The position numbers and the translations under genes were made by a program. From NCBI GenBank assembly GCA_038240835.1, contig JBBRGJ010000062.1:1-16420 (forward strand): a DNA stretch of 16,420 nt, written 5' to 3'. The stretch is from JBAXTE01 sp038240835. GTDB lineage: Bacteria > Bacteroidota > Bacteroidia > Bacteroidales > WCHB1-69. Shown here piece after piece: positions 1 to 7,356 of the stretch; within the stretch, counting starts at the first letter, position 1; each line of letters begins with the position of its first letter. Below the pieces are notes generated by a model, which did no database searches, had not been told where the DNA came from, and was given only the letters and a program-made list of their open reading frames with translations.

Positions 1-237
1 CTGTTGGCGTTAGGTCTTACTTTTATGCTTGTTTTTCAGGCACTTATTAATATGATGGTGGCTATAAATCTGTTGCCAGTTACGGGGCAACCTCTTCCAA
101 TGGTGAGTATGGGAGGGACTTCTATTTGGTTCACCTGCATCTCCTTTGGGATTATTCTCAGTGTGAGCAAAGAGGTGGCAAACGAAGATCCATCGATGCT
201 GAAACCAAAACAAACTAGTAATACTGAAGAATCATGA
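1..237 (+). CDS. ftsW: FtsW, septal peptidoglycan polymerase of the SEDS family (C-terminal part only)
   Basis: Only the last 78 residues are present; the reading frame is open from the first base, so the gene begins outside the window. FtsW is a multi-pass inner-membrane glycosyltransferase that polymerises lipid II at the division septum. What is visible is a hydrophobic helix, the loop LPVTGQPLPMVSMGGTS (matching the conserved PvTG..LP..S.GG loop of FtsW/RodA/SpoVE), a final membrane helix, and a short polar cytoplasmic tail. The stop codon overlaps the murG start by four bases (ATGA), suggesting translational coupling. RodA shares the loop, but the position directly before murG fits FtsW. 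A TTG at position 4 is not a real start. Confidence 0.9.
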   Translation: MLALGLTFMLVFQALINMMVAINLLPVTGQPLPMVSMGGTSIWFTCISFGIILSVSKEVANEDPSMLKPKQTSNTEES

Positions 238-1349
238 AAAAAATAAAAATAATCATTAGCGGCGGAGGTACAGGAGGACATATTTTTCCTGCATTGGCAA
301 TAGCAAATGCTATTAAACGTCGGTTTCCCAATGCGGATATCCTTTTTGTGGGTGCAAAAAATAGAATGGAGATGAAACGGGTTCCGGAAGCGGGTTACCC
401 AATTGTAGGAATTCAAATTTCGGGTCTTCAGCGTAAACTGACGATTAAGAACATTTTTAAAAATCTGCTTTTCCCTTTCAAAGTGTTAAACAGTCTTAGG
501 GTGGCAAAACAAATAGTGAAAAATTTTAACCCCGATGTAGTCGTTGGAGTCGGTGGTTACGCAAGTGGACCTACGCTTAAAATGGCTTCGGCGCTCAAAA
601 TTCCAACGGTTATTCAAGAGCAAAACTCTTACCCTGGAATTACAAATAAGTTGCTGGCAAAAAAAGCAAATAAAATCTGTGTGGCATATCCCAATATGGA
701 CCACTTTTTCGAAAAAGACAAAATTGTCATCACCGGAAACCCTGTGAGAGCTGATATTATCTCTTACAAACCTAAAAATGAGGACGCGTATAAATTCTTT
801 AATTTAGATTCTGCCAAGAAAACCATTGCGGTTATTGGTGGAAGCTTGGGTTCGTATACCATTAATAAAAGCATGCAAGGTTCGTTGCAATATTTTAAAG
901 ATGCAGATATTCAGGTGGTTTGGCAAACGGGAGATCGATTTTATAATTCTATTTCCGACCAAGTAGTTGGATTGAAATCAGACGGAATCTTGGTGGTTCC
1001 TTTTGTCAAAAGAATGGACTGCTTGTACAGTGTGGCTGATTTGGTTATTTCTCGCGCTGGCGCATTATCTATCTCCGAACTGTGTGGTTTGAAAAAACCG
1101 ACCATTTTGATTCCATCTCCCAATGTGTCGGAAGATCATCAAACTAAAAATGCAAAAGTGCTTTCGGATGCAAATGCAGCAATATTGATAAAAGATAAAG
1201 ATGCGCCCGCTATTTTGGGCAAAGAGGCGTTGGCGTTGGTTCAAGATTCTCAGCGATTACAGGAATTATCAGAAAACATCGCTCGTTTTGCTACTCCCAA
1301 TGCGGATGAGCTGATTGTGGATGAAATTGTAAAACTAATTAAATTCTAA
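234..1349 (+). CDS. murG: MurG, UDP-GlcNAc:undecaprenyl-PP-MurNAc-pentapeptide GlcNAc transferase
   Basis: MurG transfers GlcNAc from UDP-GlcNAc to lipid I, making lipid II on the inner face of the cytoplasmic membrane. It has 371 residues, normal for the family, with two Rossmann-like halves. The N-terminal glycine-rich loop GGGTGGH is at residues 10-16 and a second one, GVGGYASGP, at 105-113; QEQNSYPG lies at 128-135. The C-terminal half carries GGSLG at 202-206, the donor-binding SRAGALSISEL at 273-283 and SEDHQTKNA at 299-307. The start overlaps the ftsW stop by four bases, and murC follows after two bases, so the genes are almost certainly cotranscribed. No key residue appears to be missing. 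Confidence 0.97.
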   Translation: MKKIKIIISGGGTGGHIFPALAIANAIKRRFPNADILFVGAKNRMEMKRVPEAGYPIVGIQISGLQRKLTIKNIFKNLLFPFKVLNSLRVAKQIVKNFNPDVVVGVGGYASGPTLKMASALKIPTVIQEQNSYPGITNKLLAKKANKICVAYPNMDHFFEKDKIVITGNPVRADIISYKPKNEDAYKFFNLDSAKKTIAVIGGSLGSYTINKSMQGSLQYFKDADIQVVWQTGDRFYNSISDQVVGLKSDGILVVPFVKRMDCLYSVADLVISRAGALSISELCGLKKPTILIPSPNVSEDHQTKNAKVLSDANAAILIKDKDAPAILGKEALALVQDSQRLQELSENIARFATPNADELIVDEIVKLIKF

Positions 1350-1351
1350 CA

Positions 1352-2716
1352 ATGACATTAAACAACATAAAATCGGTCTATTTTTTAGGTATTGGAGGTA
1401 TCGGAATGAGTGCAATTGCTCGTTTTTTCAACCATAACCATATTGCTGTGGCTGGATACGACAGAACTCCTTCTCCGCTAACCATTGAGTTGGAAGCGGA
1501 AGGAATTGCCATTCATTATGAAGATAGTTGTGATTTTATTCCAGAAAACATCGATTTATGTGTCTATACGCCCGCAATTCCAGTTGATTTAAAAGAACTT
1601 GCTGAAATTAATAAACGCAAAATTCCACTGATGAAACGTTCTCAGGTGCTTGGACTGATTACAAATGAAGGAAATACCATTGCCATTGCAGGAACTCATG
1701 GAAAAACCTCCACCACTTCGTTGGTTTCTCATTTGTTGAAGACTGATGCAGCTCCTGTAAATGCTTTTATTGGGGGTATCGCAGCTAATTATCAGACAAA
1801 TTTGTTGCTGTCTGATAGCTCTTCTCTTTTTGTGGTGGAAGCCGACGAATTTGATCGCTCATTTTTAACTCTTCACCCAAAATCGGCAGTTATTACTTCG
1901 GTAGATGCTGATCATTTAGATATTTATGGCGATCCTGGCCAATTGGTGGAATCTTTCGTTACCTTTTCCAAACAAGTAAGTGACTTTTTATTGGTGAAAG
2001 ATCACATTCAGTCCAACTTTTCCAATTGTTTCACTTACTCTTTAAACAACAAAGAGACTGCTTATTATGCCGAAAATATTGAATTTGTGGATGAGTTTTA
2101 TCAATTTGATTTAATCACGCCAACGGTTATCTATAGAAATCTAAAACTAGGCGTAGGCGGACTGCATAATGTTGAAAATGCAATTGCAGCATCTGCGTTG
2201 GCACTTAATTATGGAATTTCTGAAGAGTCGCTGCGCAACGGATTGGCCACGTTTAAAGGAGTTCACCGCAGATTTGAAACGATTATTAAATCTGAAAAAC
2301 TCGTTTTTATCGACGATTACGCGCATCATCCTACTGAAATTACCGCTTGTTTGTCGTCGATTCGAAAAATGTATCCCGACAGAAGAATTACCGCTGTTTT
2401 TCAACCTCATTTATACTCAAGAACTAGAGATTTTGCGGACGATTTTGCCACTAGTTTGTCACTTGCAGATGAGTTGATTTTGTTAGATATCTATCCCGCC
2501 AGAGAAGCTCCCATTGAAGGAATTACTTCTGAGTGGTTGTTGTCTCAAGTAAATTTGAAAAACAAATACCTGGTTACCAAAAGTGAACTTCCTAATACGT
2601 TGGTTCATCTAAAACCGCAATTGGTGGTAACGATGGGAGCAGGGGATATTGACCGACTTATTCCAGAAATTAAAAACATTTTTATTCACAATTTAAAGAT
2701 TCAACCCGATGAGTAA
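1352..2716 (+). CDS. murC: MurC, UDP-N-acetylmuramate--L-alanine ligase
   Basis: MurC is the cytoplasmic ATP-dependent ligase that adds L-alanine to UDP-MurNAc, the first step of stem-peptide assembly. At 454 residues it has the usual length and three domains. The UDP-binding loop GIGGIGMS is at residues 13-20, the ATP P-loop AGTHGKTSTTS at 113-123, EADEFDRSF at 163-171, DADHLDIYG at 185-193 and the central-domain HNVENA at 272-277. The C-terminal domain has DDYAHHPTEI at 321-330 and QPHLYSRTRDF at 351-361, both typical of MurC rather than MurD/E/F. Its last eight bases overlap the ftsQ start. No Ddl domain is fused to it and no ddl lies between murC and ftsQ, unlike in E. coli. Confidence 0.97.
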   Translation: MTLNNIKSVYFLGIGGIGMSAIARFFNHNHIAVAGYDRTPSPLTIELEAEGIAIHYEDSCDFIPENIDLCVYTPAIPVDLKELAEINKRKIPLMKRSQVLGLITNEGNTIAIAGTHGKTSTTSLVSHLLKTDAAPVNAFIGGIAANYQTNLLLSDSSSLFVVEADEFDRSFLTLHPKSAVITSVDADHLDIYGDPGQLVESFVTFSKQVSDFLLVKDHIQSNFSNCFTYSLNNKETAYYAENIEFVDEFYQFDLITPTVIYRNLKLGVGGLHNVENAIAASALALNYGISEESLRNGLATFKGVHRRFETIIKSEKLVFIDDYAHHPTEITACLSSIRKMYPDRRITAVFQPHLYSRTRDFADDFATSLSLADELILLDIYPAREAPIEGITSEWLLSQVNLKNKYLVTKSELPNTLVHLKPQLVVTMGAGDIDRLIPEIKNIFIHNLKIQPDE

Positions 2717-3497
2717 AAAGTGGATCAAAAGTATTATTGTCGTCGCCGTATTGTCCATTTTGGTGGTCGCCTCCGTCGTGGGCCATGGATTTCGTAAGTG
2801 CGTTGATTTGGTTGTAAAAGTAGATTACGATAGCGCAGCTGTATTTATCACGGCCGAAGAGGTGAAAGTTCATTTAATTAAAACATTTGGCAATCCTGTC
2901 GGACAGAGATTGAATCAGTTAAATGTTCAGTCGATTGAAAATCTGTTGCAATTAAATCCATTCATCGCCGAAGCGGAAGCAAGCGTTGAGTTGTCGGGAG
3001 TATTGAATGTTGAAATTAAACAAAAAACGCCCATTCTTAGAGTTCAAAACAAAAAAGGACAGCAATTTTATCTCACAGAAGAGGGATTGATGATGCCTAT
3101 TTCGGAACATGGAATTGAAAGAACACCGGTAGCATCGGGCGAAATATATGACTATTATTCGAGTATTAGAAATTTAACGCAAGAAGATAATCCCCTCGAA
3201 GATTCATTGGTAAAACGTTCGACGTTGTTTCGTTTGTGGTATTTGGCAGTAAAAATAAAAAACGATCCATTTATGGCTGCACAAACGGATCAAATATACG
3301 TTAATACTAGTAAAGAGTTCGAAATTGTACCCAGAGTAGGAGGGCAACTCATTATTATTGGAAACATCAATCAGCTCGACAAAAAGTTTACAAAGTTAAA
3401 AGCATTATACTCCGAATCGTTTGCTCAAGTGGGGTGGAATAAATATGCAATCATAAATTTAAAGTTTAAAAATCAAGTAGTTTGTACAAAAAAATAG
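2709..3497 (+). CDS. ftsQ: FtsQ/DivIB-type cell division protein
   Basis: FtsQ is a single-pass inner-membrane protein that links early and late divisome parts (FtsB, FtsL, FtsW and FtsI in model bacteria). The 262-residue product starts with a short basic cytoplasmic stretch, then one membrane helix at about residues 8-26. The periplasmic part begins with a POTRA-like segment (about 34-108), with the typical N-P-F-I at 83-86 in a 'leucine, then asparagine-proline' turn. Sequence conservation in FtsQ is low, so position between murC and ftsA carries much of the weight. The ATG overlaps the murC end by eight bases, and the stop lies 14 bases before the ftsA start. Confidence 0.9.
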   Translation: MSKKWIKSIIVVAVLSILVVASVVGHGFRKCVDLVVKVDYDSAAVFITAEEVKVHLIKTFGNPVGQRLNQLNVQSIENLLQLNPFIAEAEASVELSGVLNVEIKQKTPILRVQNKKGQQFYLTEEGLMMPISEHGIERTPVASGEIYDYYSSIRNLTQEDNPLEDSLVKRSTLFRLWYLAVKIKNDPFMAAQTDQIYVNTSKEFEIVPRVGGQLIIIGNINQLDKKFTKLKALYSESFAQVGWNKYAIINLKFKNQVVCTKK

Positions 3498-3511
3498 AAA
3501 GGAACCAAAAT

Positions 3512-4819
3512 ATGGAAAATTCAGAAATTATTGTTGGATTAGATATTGGAACAACAAAAATAGCTGTCATTGTAGGAAAAATGGACAAAAATGGAATCAT
3601 TGAAATATTAGGTTCCGGAAAAGCTGAATCCACAGGTGTGATGAGAGGTCAAGTGGCTAATATTGACAAAACAATTACTTCTATCAAAGCGGCTATTGAT
3701 GCTGCTGAACGTGAGAGTGGTGTGGAAATTGGCTCAGTAGTAGTAGGAATTGCTGGACAGCATATCAAAAGCATTCAGCATCATGGCAGCATTTTAAGAG
3801 CAAATACGGAAGATGAAATTACCATGCAAGACATTGAATTGTTGAAAAACAATATGTATAAATTGGTAATGAAAGCCGGTGAGCAAATTATCAATGTAAT
3901 TCCTCAGGAGTTTATCATCGATAGGGAAACTGGAATTAGAGAGCCAATTGGAATGGCAGGGGTTGATTTGGGCGCAAATTTCCACATTATTACTGGAAAC
4001 GAAAGTGCCATTAAAAATATCGTGCGTTGTGTTCAAAAAGCGGGTCTGATAATGGAAGATCTTATTTTAGAGCCACTTGCATCGTCAGAAGCTGTATTGA
4101 GCGACGAAGAAAAAGAAGCCGGCGTAGCGTTGGTGGACATTGGCGGTGGTACTTCTGATATTGCTATTTTTCAAGATAATATTATTCGTCATACGTCTGT
4201 GATTCCATTGGGTGGAAATACCATTACCGAGGATGTGAAAGAGGGTTGTACCATCATCAAGGTGCAAGCGGAAGCGCTGAAAGTGAAATATGGTTCTTGC
4301 TTGGCAGAACAGAATAGAGATGACGAAATTGTCTCCATTCCAGGATTAAAAGGAAGACAACCGAAAGAGATTTCGTTGCGCAATTTAGCACATATTATTC
4401 AGGCGAGAATGGAAGAGATTGTCGCTCAAATTGATTATGAAATTCAACAGAGTGGTTATAAAAAGAAACTCATTGCAGGAATTGTCCTAACAGGCGGAGG
4501 AGCGCAGTTGAAACACCTTAAAGAGTTGGTTGAGTTTACCACGGGTATGGAGTGTAGAATTGGTGTTCCAAGTGAAAGAATTTCACCAGATACCAACAAG
4601 GATATTCTAAACCCTAGTTATTCGACCGGTGTTGGACTTGTAATTGAAGGGTTTAATCGTCTCCAATATCGAGAAAATGAACCAGAAACAGAAAAAGTTG
4701 AAGATCAACCGAAACAAAAATCTGAAAAAGCAAAATCTAAAAAAGTCCCTAGAGATTTGGGTAGTTCTGGATTTTCGACTCTTTTAAAGGATATTTTCTC
4801 TCCAGGAAATATTGAATAA
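3512..4819 (+). CDS. ftsA: FtsA, actin-like membrane tether of the Z-ring
   Basis: FtsA is an ATP-binding actin homologue that polymerises on the membrane and anchors FtsZ. The chosen ATG gives 435 residues and lies seven bases after AAAGGAA (3498-3504); an in-frame TTG at 3482 would overlap ftsQ and add ten unlikely residues. Visible are the phosphate-1 loop GLDIGTTK (9-16), the FtsA-specific 1C/SHS2 region (about 80-165), phosphate-2 VDIGGGTSDI (208-217), the helix with QAEALKVKYG (252-261) and the adenosine loop TGGGAQL (327-333). After a charged linker rich in Lys and Glu (388-412) comes a short amphipathic C-terminal segment (FSTLLKDIF, 421-429), probably the membrane-targeting helix. 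That last point is inference. Confidence 0.96.
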   Translation: MENSEIIVGLDIGTTKIAVIVGKMDKNGIIEILGSGKAESTGVMRGQVANIDKTITSIKAAIDAAERESGVEIGSVVVGIAGQHIKSIQHHGSILRANTEDEITMQDIELLKNNMYKLVMKAGEQIINVIPQEFIIDRETGIREPIGMAGVDLGANFHIITGNESAIKNIVRCVQKAGLIMEDLILEPLASSEAVLSDEEKEAGVALVDIGGGTSDIAIFQDNIIRHTSVIPLGGNTITEDVKEGCTIIKVQAEALKVKYGSCLAEQNRDDEIVSIPGLKGRQPKEISLRNLAHIIQARMEEIVAQIDYEIQQSGYKKKLIAGIVLTGGGAQLKHLKELVEFTTGMECRIGVPSERISPDTNKDILNPSYSTGVGLVIEGFNRLQYRENEPETEKVEDQPKQKSEKAKSKKVPRDLGSSGFSTLLKDIFSPGNIE

Positions 4820-5079
4820 TAACAAATGATGTTTGTTAAACGATTGATTTTGAATAGAAAGAAAACAATTTAGGATCGATTGTATAGAAAGGACAAACAT
4901 TTTGCATTTTTTTCTATCTGATTTTCGGAGAACTAAAATTAGCTAAATCATGGGCCGTTGTTAATATCTAACATTGTTTTGTTGATAAACTCTTTGGATA
5001 TTAACACTCCTATTTTACATAAAATTATACTTTTATACATTATTTAAAGAACCGATACACATTATATAAATATTGAATT
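4820..5079 (+). promoter_or_regulatory. 260-base ftsA-ftsZ spacer with hairpin and probable ftsZ promoter
   Basis: This is the only long gap in the division cluster. Directly after the ftsA stop there is a perfect 7-bp inverted repeat (TAACAAA at 4820-4826, TTTGTTA at 4832-4838, 5-base loop) without a T-tract, so at best a weak terminator. A loose duplication follows: CGATTG at 4841 and 4877, and TAGAAAG at 4855 and 4885. The region just before ftsZ is very AT-rich; TACTTTTA at 5028-5035 matches the Bacteroidota -7 consensus TAnnTTTG at all but the last base, but I see no TTTG at the right distance upstream. No small ORF with family resemblance was found. A separate ftsZ promoter here is inference from the gap. 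Confidence 0.4.
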
Positions 5080-6633
5080 ATGACTAACGACATCTTAAAA
5101 TTCGAACTACCTAAGGATCAATCTTCTATCATTAAAGTTTTTGGTGTTGGTGGTGGCGGTTGCAATGCTGTAAGGCACATGTACGAACAAGGAATAAAAG
5201 GAGTCGATTTTATTGTTTGTAATACCGATGCGCAGTCGTTGGAGACAAATCCAGTTCCTTACAAAATTCAGATTGGTGAAAAAGGATTAGGTGCAGGTTC
5301 TGTTCCTTCAGTGGGACAAGAGGCTGCTCGTAAAGATATCGAAAAACTAAAAGCGGCTTTGGAACACAATACAGAAATGATTTTTATCACTGCAGGTATG
5401 GGTGGTGGAACTGGCACGGGTGCTGCTCCAGTCTTGGCTGAATTGGCTAAAGAGATGGGCATTCTTACCGTGGGTATCGTTACGTTGCCTTTTGGTTTCG
5501 AAGGTCGCAAACGTCGCGAATATGCTGACGCTGGTATCAATGAATTAAAACAACATGTAGATGCTCTTTTGGTTATTTGCAACGATAAATTGAGAGAGTT
5601 GTATGGCAATCTTGGAGTGAAAGAAGCTTTTGATAAAGCGGATAATATACTTACTACAGCGGCTAAAAGTATTGCTGAAATTATCACCAACGAGGGAAGT
5701 ATTAATGTCGATTTAGAAGATGTGAAAACTGTAATGCGCGCCAGTGGCGTGGCTATTATGGGTAGCGGTAAAGCAAATGGCGAAAATCGTGCGCACGAAG
5801 CAGTTGAACAAGCCTTGAAATCACCTCTTTTGAACGATAGCAATATCATCGGAGCTAAAAATATTTTACTGTATCTTGCTTATGGAAACGAAGAGTTGTC
5901 CATGGACGAAATTACAGAAATTACCGATTATGTAAATGATGAAGCAGGAGTTGAAGCAAATATTATTTGGGGATACGGTGTTGATGCCGAGTTAGATAAT
6001 GAGATTACGGTTACTTTAATTGCAACGGGATTTAACCCTTCCAACGAATTAAACGCTAAGTCTGATGCAGCGAGCAAATCCATTGTTCATCCGCTAAAGA
6101 TGAATGTAGAAGTAGTTAAACCAATTCATTCTACACCTACTTCAATTACAAGTTTTGAAGTAATGCAAAAAAGTGTTGATAACGACTATCCTCAGTCTGA
6201 ACCTACTGCTATGGCTAGTTTGCCTAGAACAGGGACAACCATCGTGCACAATCTTTTCGAAGAGAATCAAAGTGTTAAATCTACCGAAACTGAAAACAGT
6301 TTGTCACCCACACTCAAAAGCGTATCTGCTCCTAAGGAGGATGATCAACCGATGGTGACTGATTTCAAAGAAAGTGAAAATACTCAAGAGGCTCCTAATG
6401 CAGCCAATGCTTCCAGAATTGATGTGCTTAGAAAATATAACACCATGATTAAAACAGAAGATGGATTGGTGTCTATTGAATCAGTTCCTGCATACCAACG
6501 GAAAGGGATTCAAATTAATGATTCCATTTCTTCTTCCGAAAAACAATCATCTGCGCTTAGCTTTACTCAAACGGATGATGAACAAGTGACCATAGAACGC
6601 AGAAATCCTTATCTTTTTGACAACGTCGACTAA
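5080..6633 (+). CDS. ftsZ: FtsZ, tubulin-like GTPase of the division ring
   Basis: FtsZ assembles GTP-dependent protofilaments that form the Z-ring at midcell. The 517-residue protein has the nucleotide-binding start GVGGGGCNAV (22-31), the tubulin signature GGGTGTGAAP (108-117) and the T7 synergy loop NVDLEDVKTVM (209-219), which completes the GTPase site of the next subunit. The globular part ends near residue 318. A long variable linker of about 150 residues, rich in Ser, Thr, Glu and Lys, follows. The tail contains VPAYQRKG (469-476), resembling the FtsA-binding IPAFLR-type peptide of other phyla, and ends in NPYLFDNVD, an extension of the kind found in Bacteroidota. yqeY follows 13 bases downstream. 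Confidence 0.98.
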   Translation: MTNDILKFELPKDQSSIIKVFGVGGGGCNAVRHMYEQGIKGVDFIVCNTDAQSLETNPVPYKIQIGEKGLGAGSVPSVGQEAARKDIEKLKAALEHNTEMIFITAGMGGGTGTGAAPVLAELAKEMGILTVGIVTLPFGFEGRKRREYADAGINELKQHVDALLVICNDKLRELYGNLGVKEAFDKADNILTTAAKSIAEIITNEGSINVDLEDVKTVMRASGVAIMGSGKANGENRAHEAVEQALKSPLLNDSNIIGAKNILLYLAYGNEELSMDEITEITDYVNDEAGVEANIIWGYGVDAELDNEITVTLIATGFNPSNELNAKSDAASKSIVHPLKMNVEVVKPIHSTPTSITSFEVMQKSVDNDYPQSEPTAMASLPRTGTTIVHNLFEENQSVKSTETENSLSPTLKSVSAPKEDDQPMVTDFKESENTQEAPNAANASRIDVLRKYNTMIKTEDGLVSIESVPAYQRKGIQINDSISSSEKQSSALSFTQTDDEQVTIERRNPYLFDNVD

Positions 6634-6646
6634 TAAAACAACATAA

Positions 6647-7096
6647 ATGAACTTAACTGAACTCATAAGCAAAGACATCAAAGCGTCGATGCTCGCCAAA
6701 GAGAAAGAGAAACTCGAAGCTCTTCGTGCTGCAAAATCTGCTTTTACGCTTGCTATAACCGCTAAACCCTCTGGATCTGAACTTACTCCCGAAGAGGAAA
6801 TTGTAATCATCAAAAAGTTGGTGAAACAACGTCTCGATGCTGCTGAAATTTATGTTCAACAAAACAGAATGGACTTAGCTGAGCCTGAACAATTTCAAGC
6901 AAATTTGCTCAAAATGTATTTGCCACAAGAGATGCCTATTGAAGAACTTACAACAATTATCAAAGATATTATCACTCAAAGTGGAGCTACATCCGTGAAA
7001 GAGATGGGCAAAATAATGGGAATTGCTTCCAAACAATTGCAAGGAAAAGCGGATAATAAAGTAATATCAGAAGTGATTAAAAGCTTACTCTCGTAA
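6647..7096 (+). CDS. YqeY/GatB-like domain protein
   Basis: This 149-residue protein matches the YqeY family, which resembles the tail domain of GatB, a subunit of the tRNA-dependent amidotransferase. Its cellular role is not established; a link to tRNA or aminoacylation is only inferred from the fold. Visible features are an N-terminal helical half with alternating charge (residues 1-35), the motif region RLDAAEIYVQQNR (62-74), LKMYLPQEM (88-96) at the junction of the two helical bundles, and a C-terminal half with MGKIMG (120-125) and GKAD (133-136). It has no signal peptide and is probably cytosolic. It follows ftsZ by 13 bases and is the last gene of the cluster, an arrangement known from other Bacteroidota. 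Confidence 0.9.
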   Translation: MNLTELISKDIKASMLAKEKEKLEALRAAKSAFTLAITAKPSGSELTPEEEIVIIKKLVKQRLDAAEIYVQQNRMDLAEPEQFQANLLKMYLPQEMPIEELTTIIKDIITQSGATSVKEMGKIMGIASKQLQGKADNKVISEVIKSLLS

Positions 7097-7109
7097 AGGG
7101 GAAAGGCTA

Positions 7110-7157
7110 TAAAGTCCGTAAAGTCTATAAAGTCCATAAAGTTGAAAGTCCATAAAG
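7110..7157. repeat. 9-bp tandem repeat (TAAAGTCYR-type), about five units
   Basis: Starting 14 bases after the yqeY stop, units TAAAGTCCG (7110), TAAAGTCTA (7119), TAAAGTCCA (7128), TAAAGTTGA (7137) and a shifted AAAGTCCA plus TAAAG (7145-7157) follow one another. The fourth and fifth units overlap by a base, so the array is slightly decayed. It is non-coding as far as I can tell. The reading frame running through it has no family resemblance. Confidence 0.8.
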
Positions 7158-7221
7158 AAGCAAGAAAGCGAAAATGGATAAGAATAAAAAGTGAAAACAA
7201 TTTGCGAAGCTTGAACCAGGA

Positions 7222-7242
7222 AGCTCTCCTTTTAGGAGAGTT
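7222..7242. repeat. 9-bp hairpin AGCTCTCCT/AGGAGAGTT
   Basis: AGCTCTCCT at 7222-7230 pairs with AGGAGAGTT at 7234-7242 (7 Watson-Crick pairs next to the loop, then one G-T and one A-T), leaving a TTT loop. There is no T-tract, so it is not a standard terminator. It looks like a short intergenic hairpin repeat. From memory, similar CTCC...GGAG intergenic sequences recur in Bacteroidota genomes, but this cannot be shown from one window. Confidence 0.5.
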
Positions 7243-7300
7243 GAGAGGTCAGCGGAGAAGCAGATTGTTTTTTTTGCTTTTTACTCAAAAGAACATACGC

Positions 7301-7338
7301 AAAAAAAAAGGGATAATCATTGATTATCCCCTTTTTTT
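7301..7338. terminator. Bidirectional intrinsic terminator at the convergent junction
   Basis: Nine A residues (7301-7309) precede GGGATAATCA (7310-7319), one unpaired T, and the perfect complement TGATTATCCC (7321-7330), then C and seven T residues (7332-7338). With the central bases as loop, this gives an 8-bp stem flanked by an A-tract and a T-tract, so it works in both directions. It sits between the end of the division cluster on the + strand and the end of the secreted-protein operon on the - strand (stop at 7357). A further inverted pair, TTTTTTTTGC (7268-7277) and GCAAAAAAAA (7299-7308), may extend the structure. Confidence 0.85.
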
Positions 7339-7356
7339 ATATTTTAAATGCTCTTA

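Noticed and set aside
36..416. A 126-codon open frame on the - strand across the ftsW-murG junction
   Set aside because: It overlaps two clear conserved genes and its product has no family resemblance or signal.
3482..3511. A TTG start ten codons upstream for FtsA
   Set aside because: It would overlap ftsQ and add a basic stretch not expected before the conserved phosphate loop; the ATG at 3512 has AAAGGAA at a good distance.
5268..5849. A 193-codon open frame on the - strand inside ftsZ
   Set aside because: It is wholly antisense to the conserved GTPase domain of ftsZ and its product, rich in Ser, Ala and Pro, resembles no family; it is a by-product of ftsZ codon use.
7097..7356. A possible CRISPR array in the repeat-bearing junction
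   Set aside because: The units are only 9 bases and touch each other without spacers, and no cas-like gene is present.
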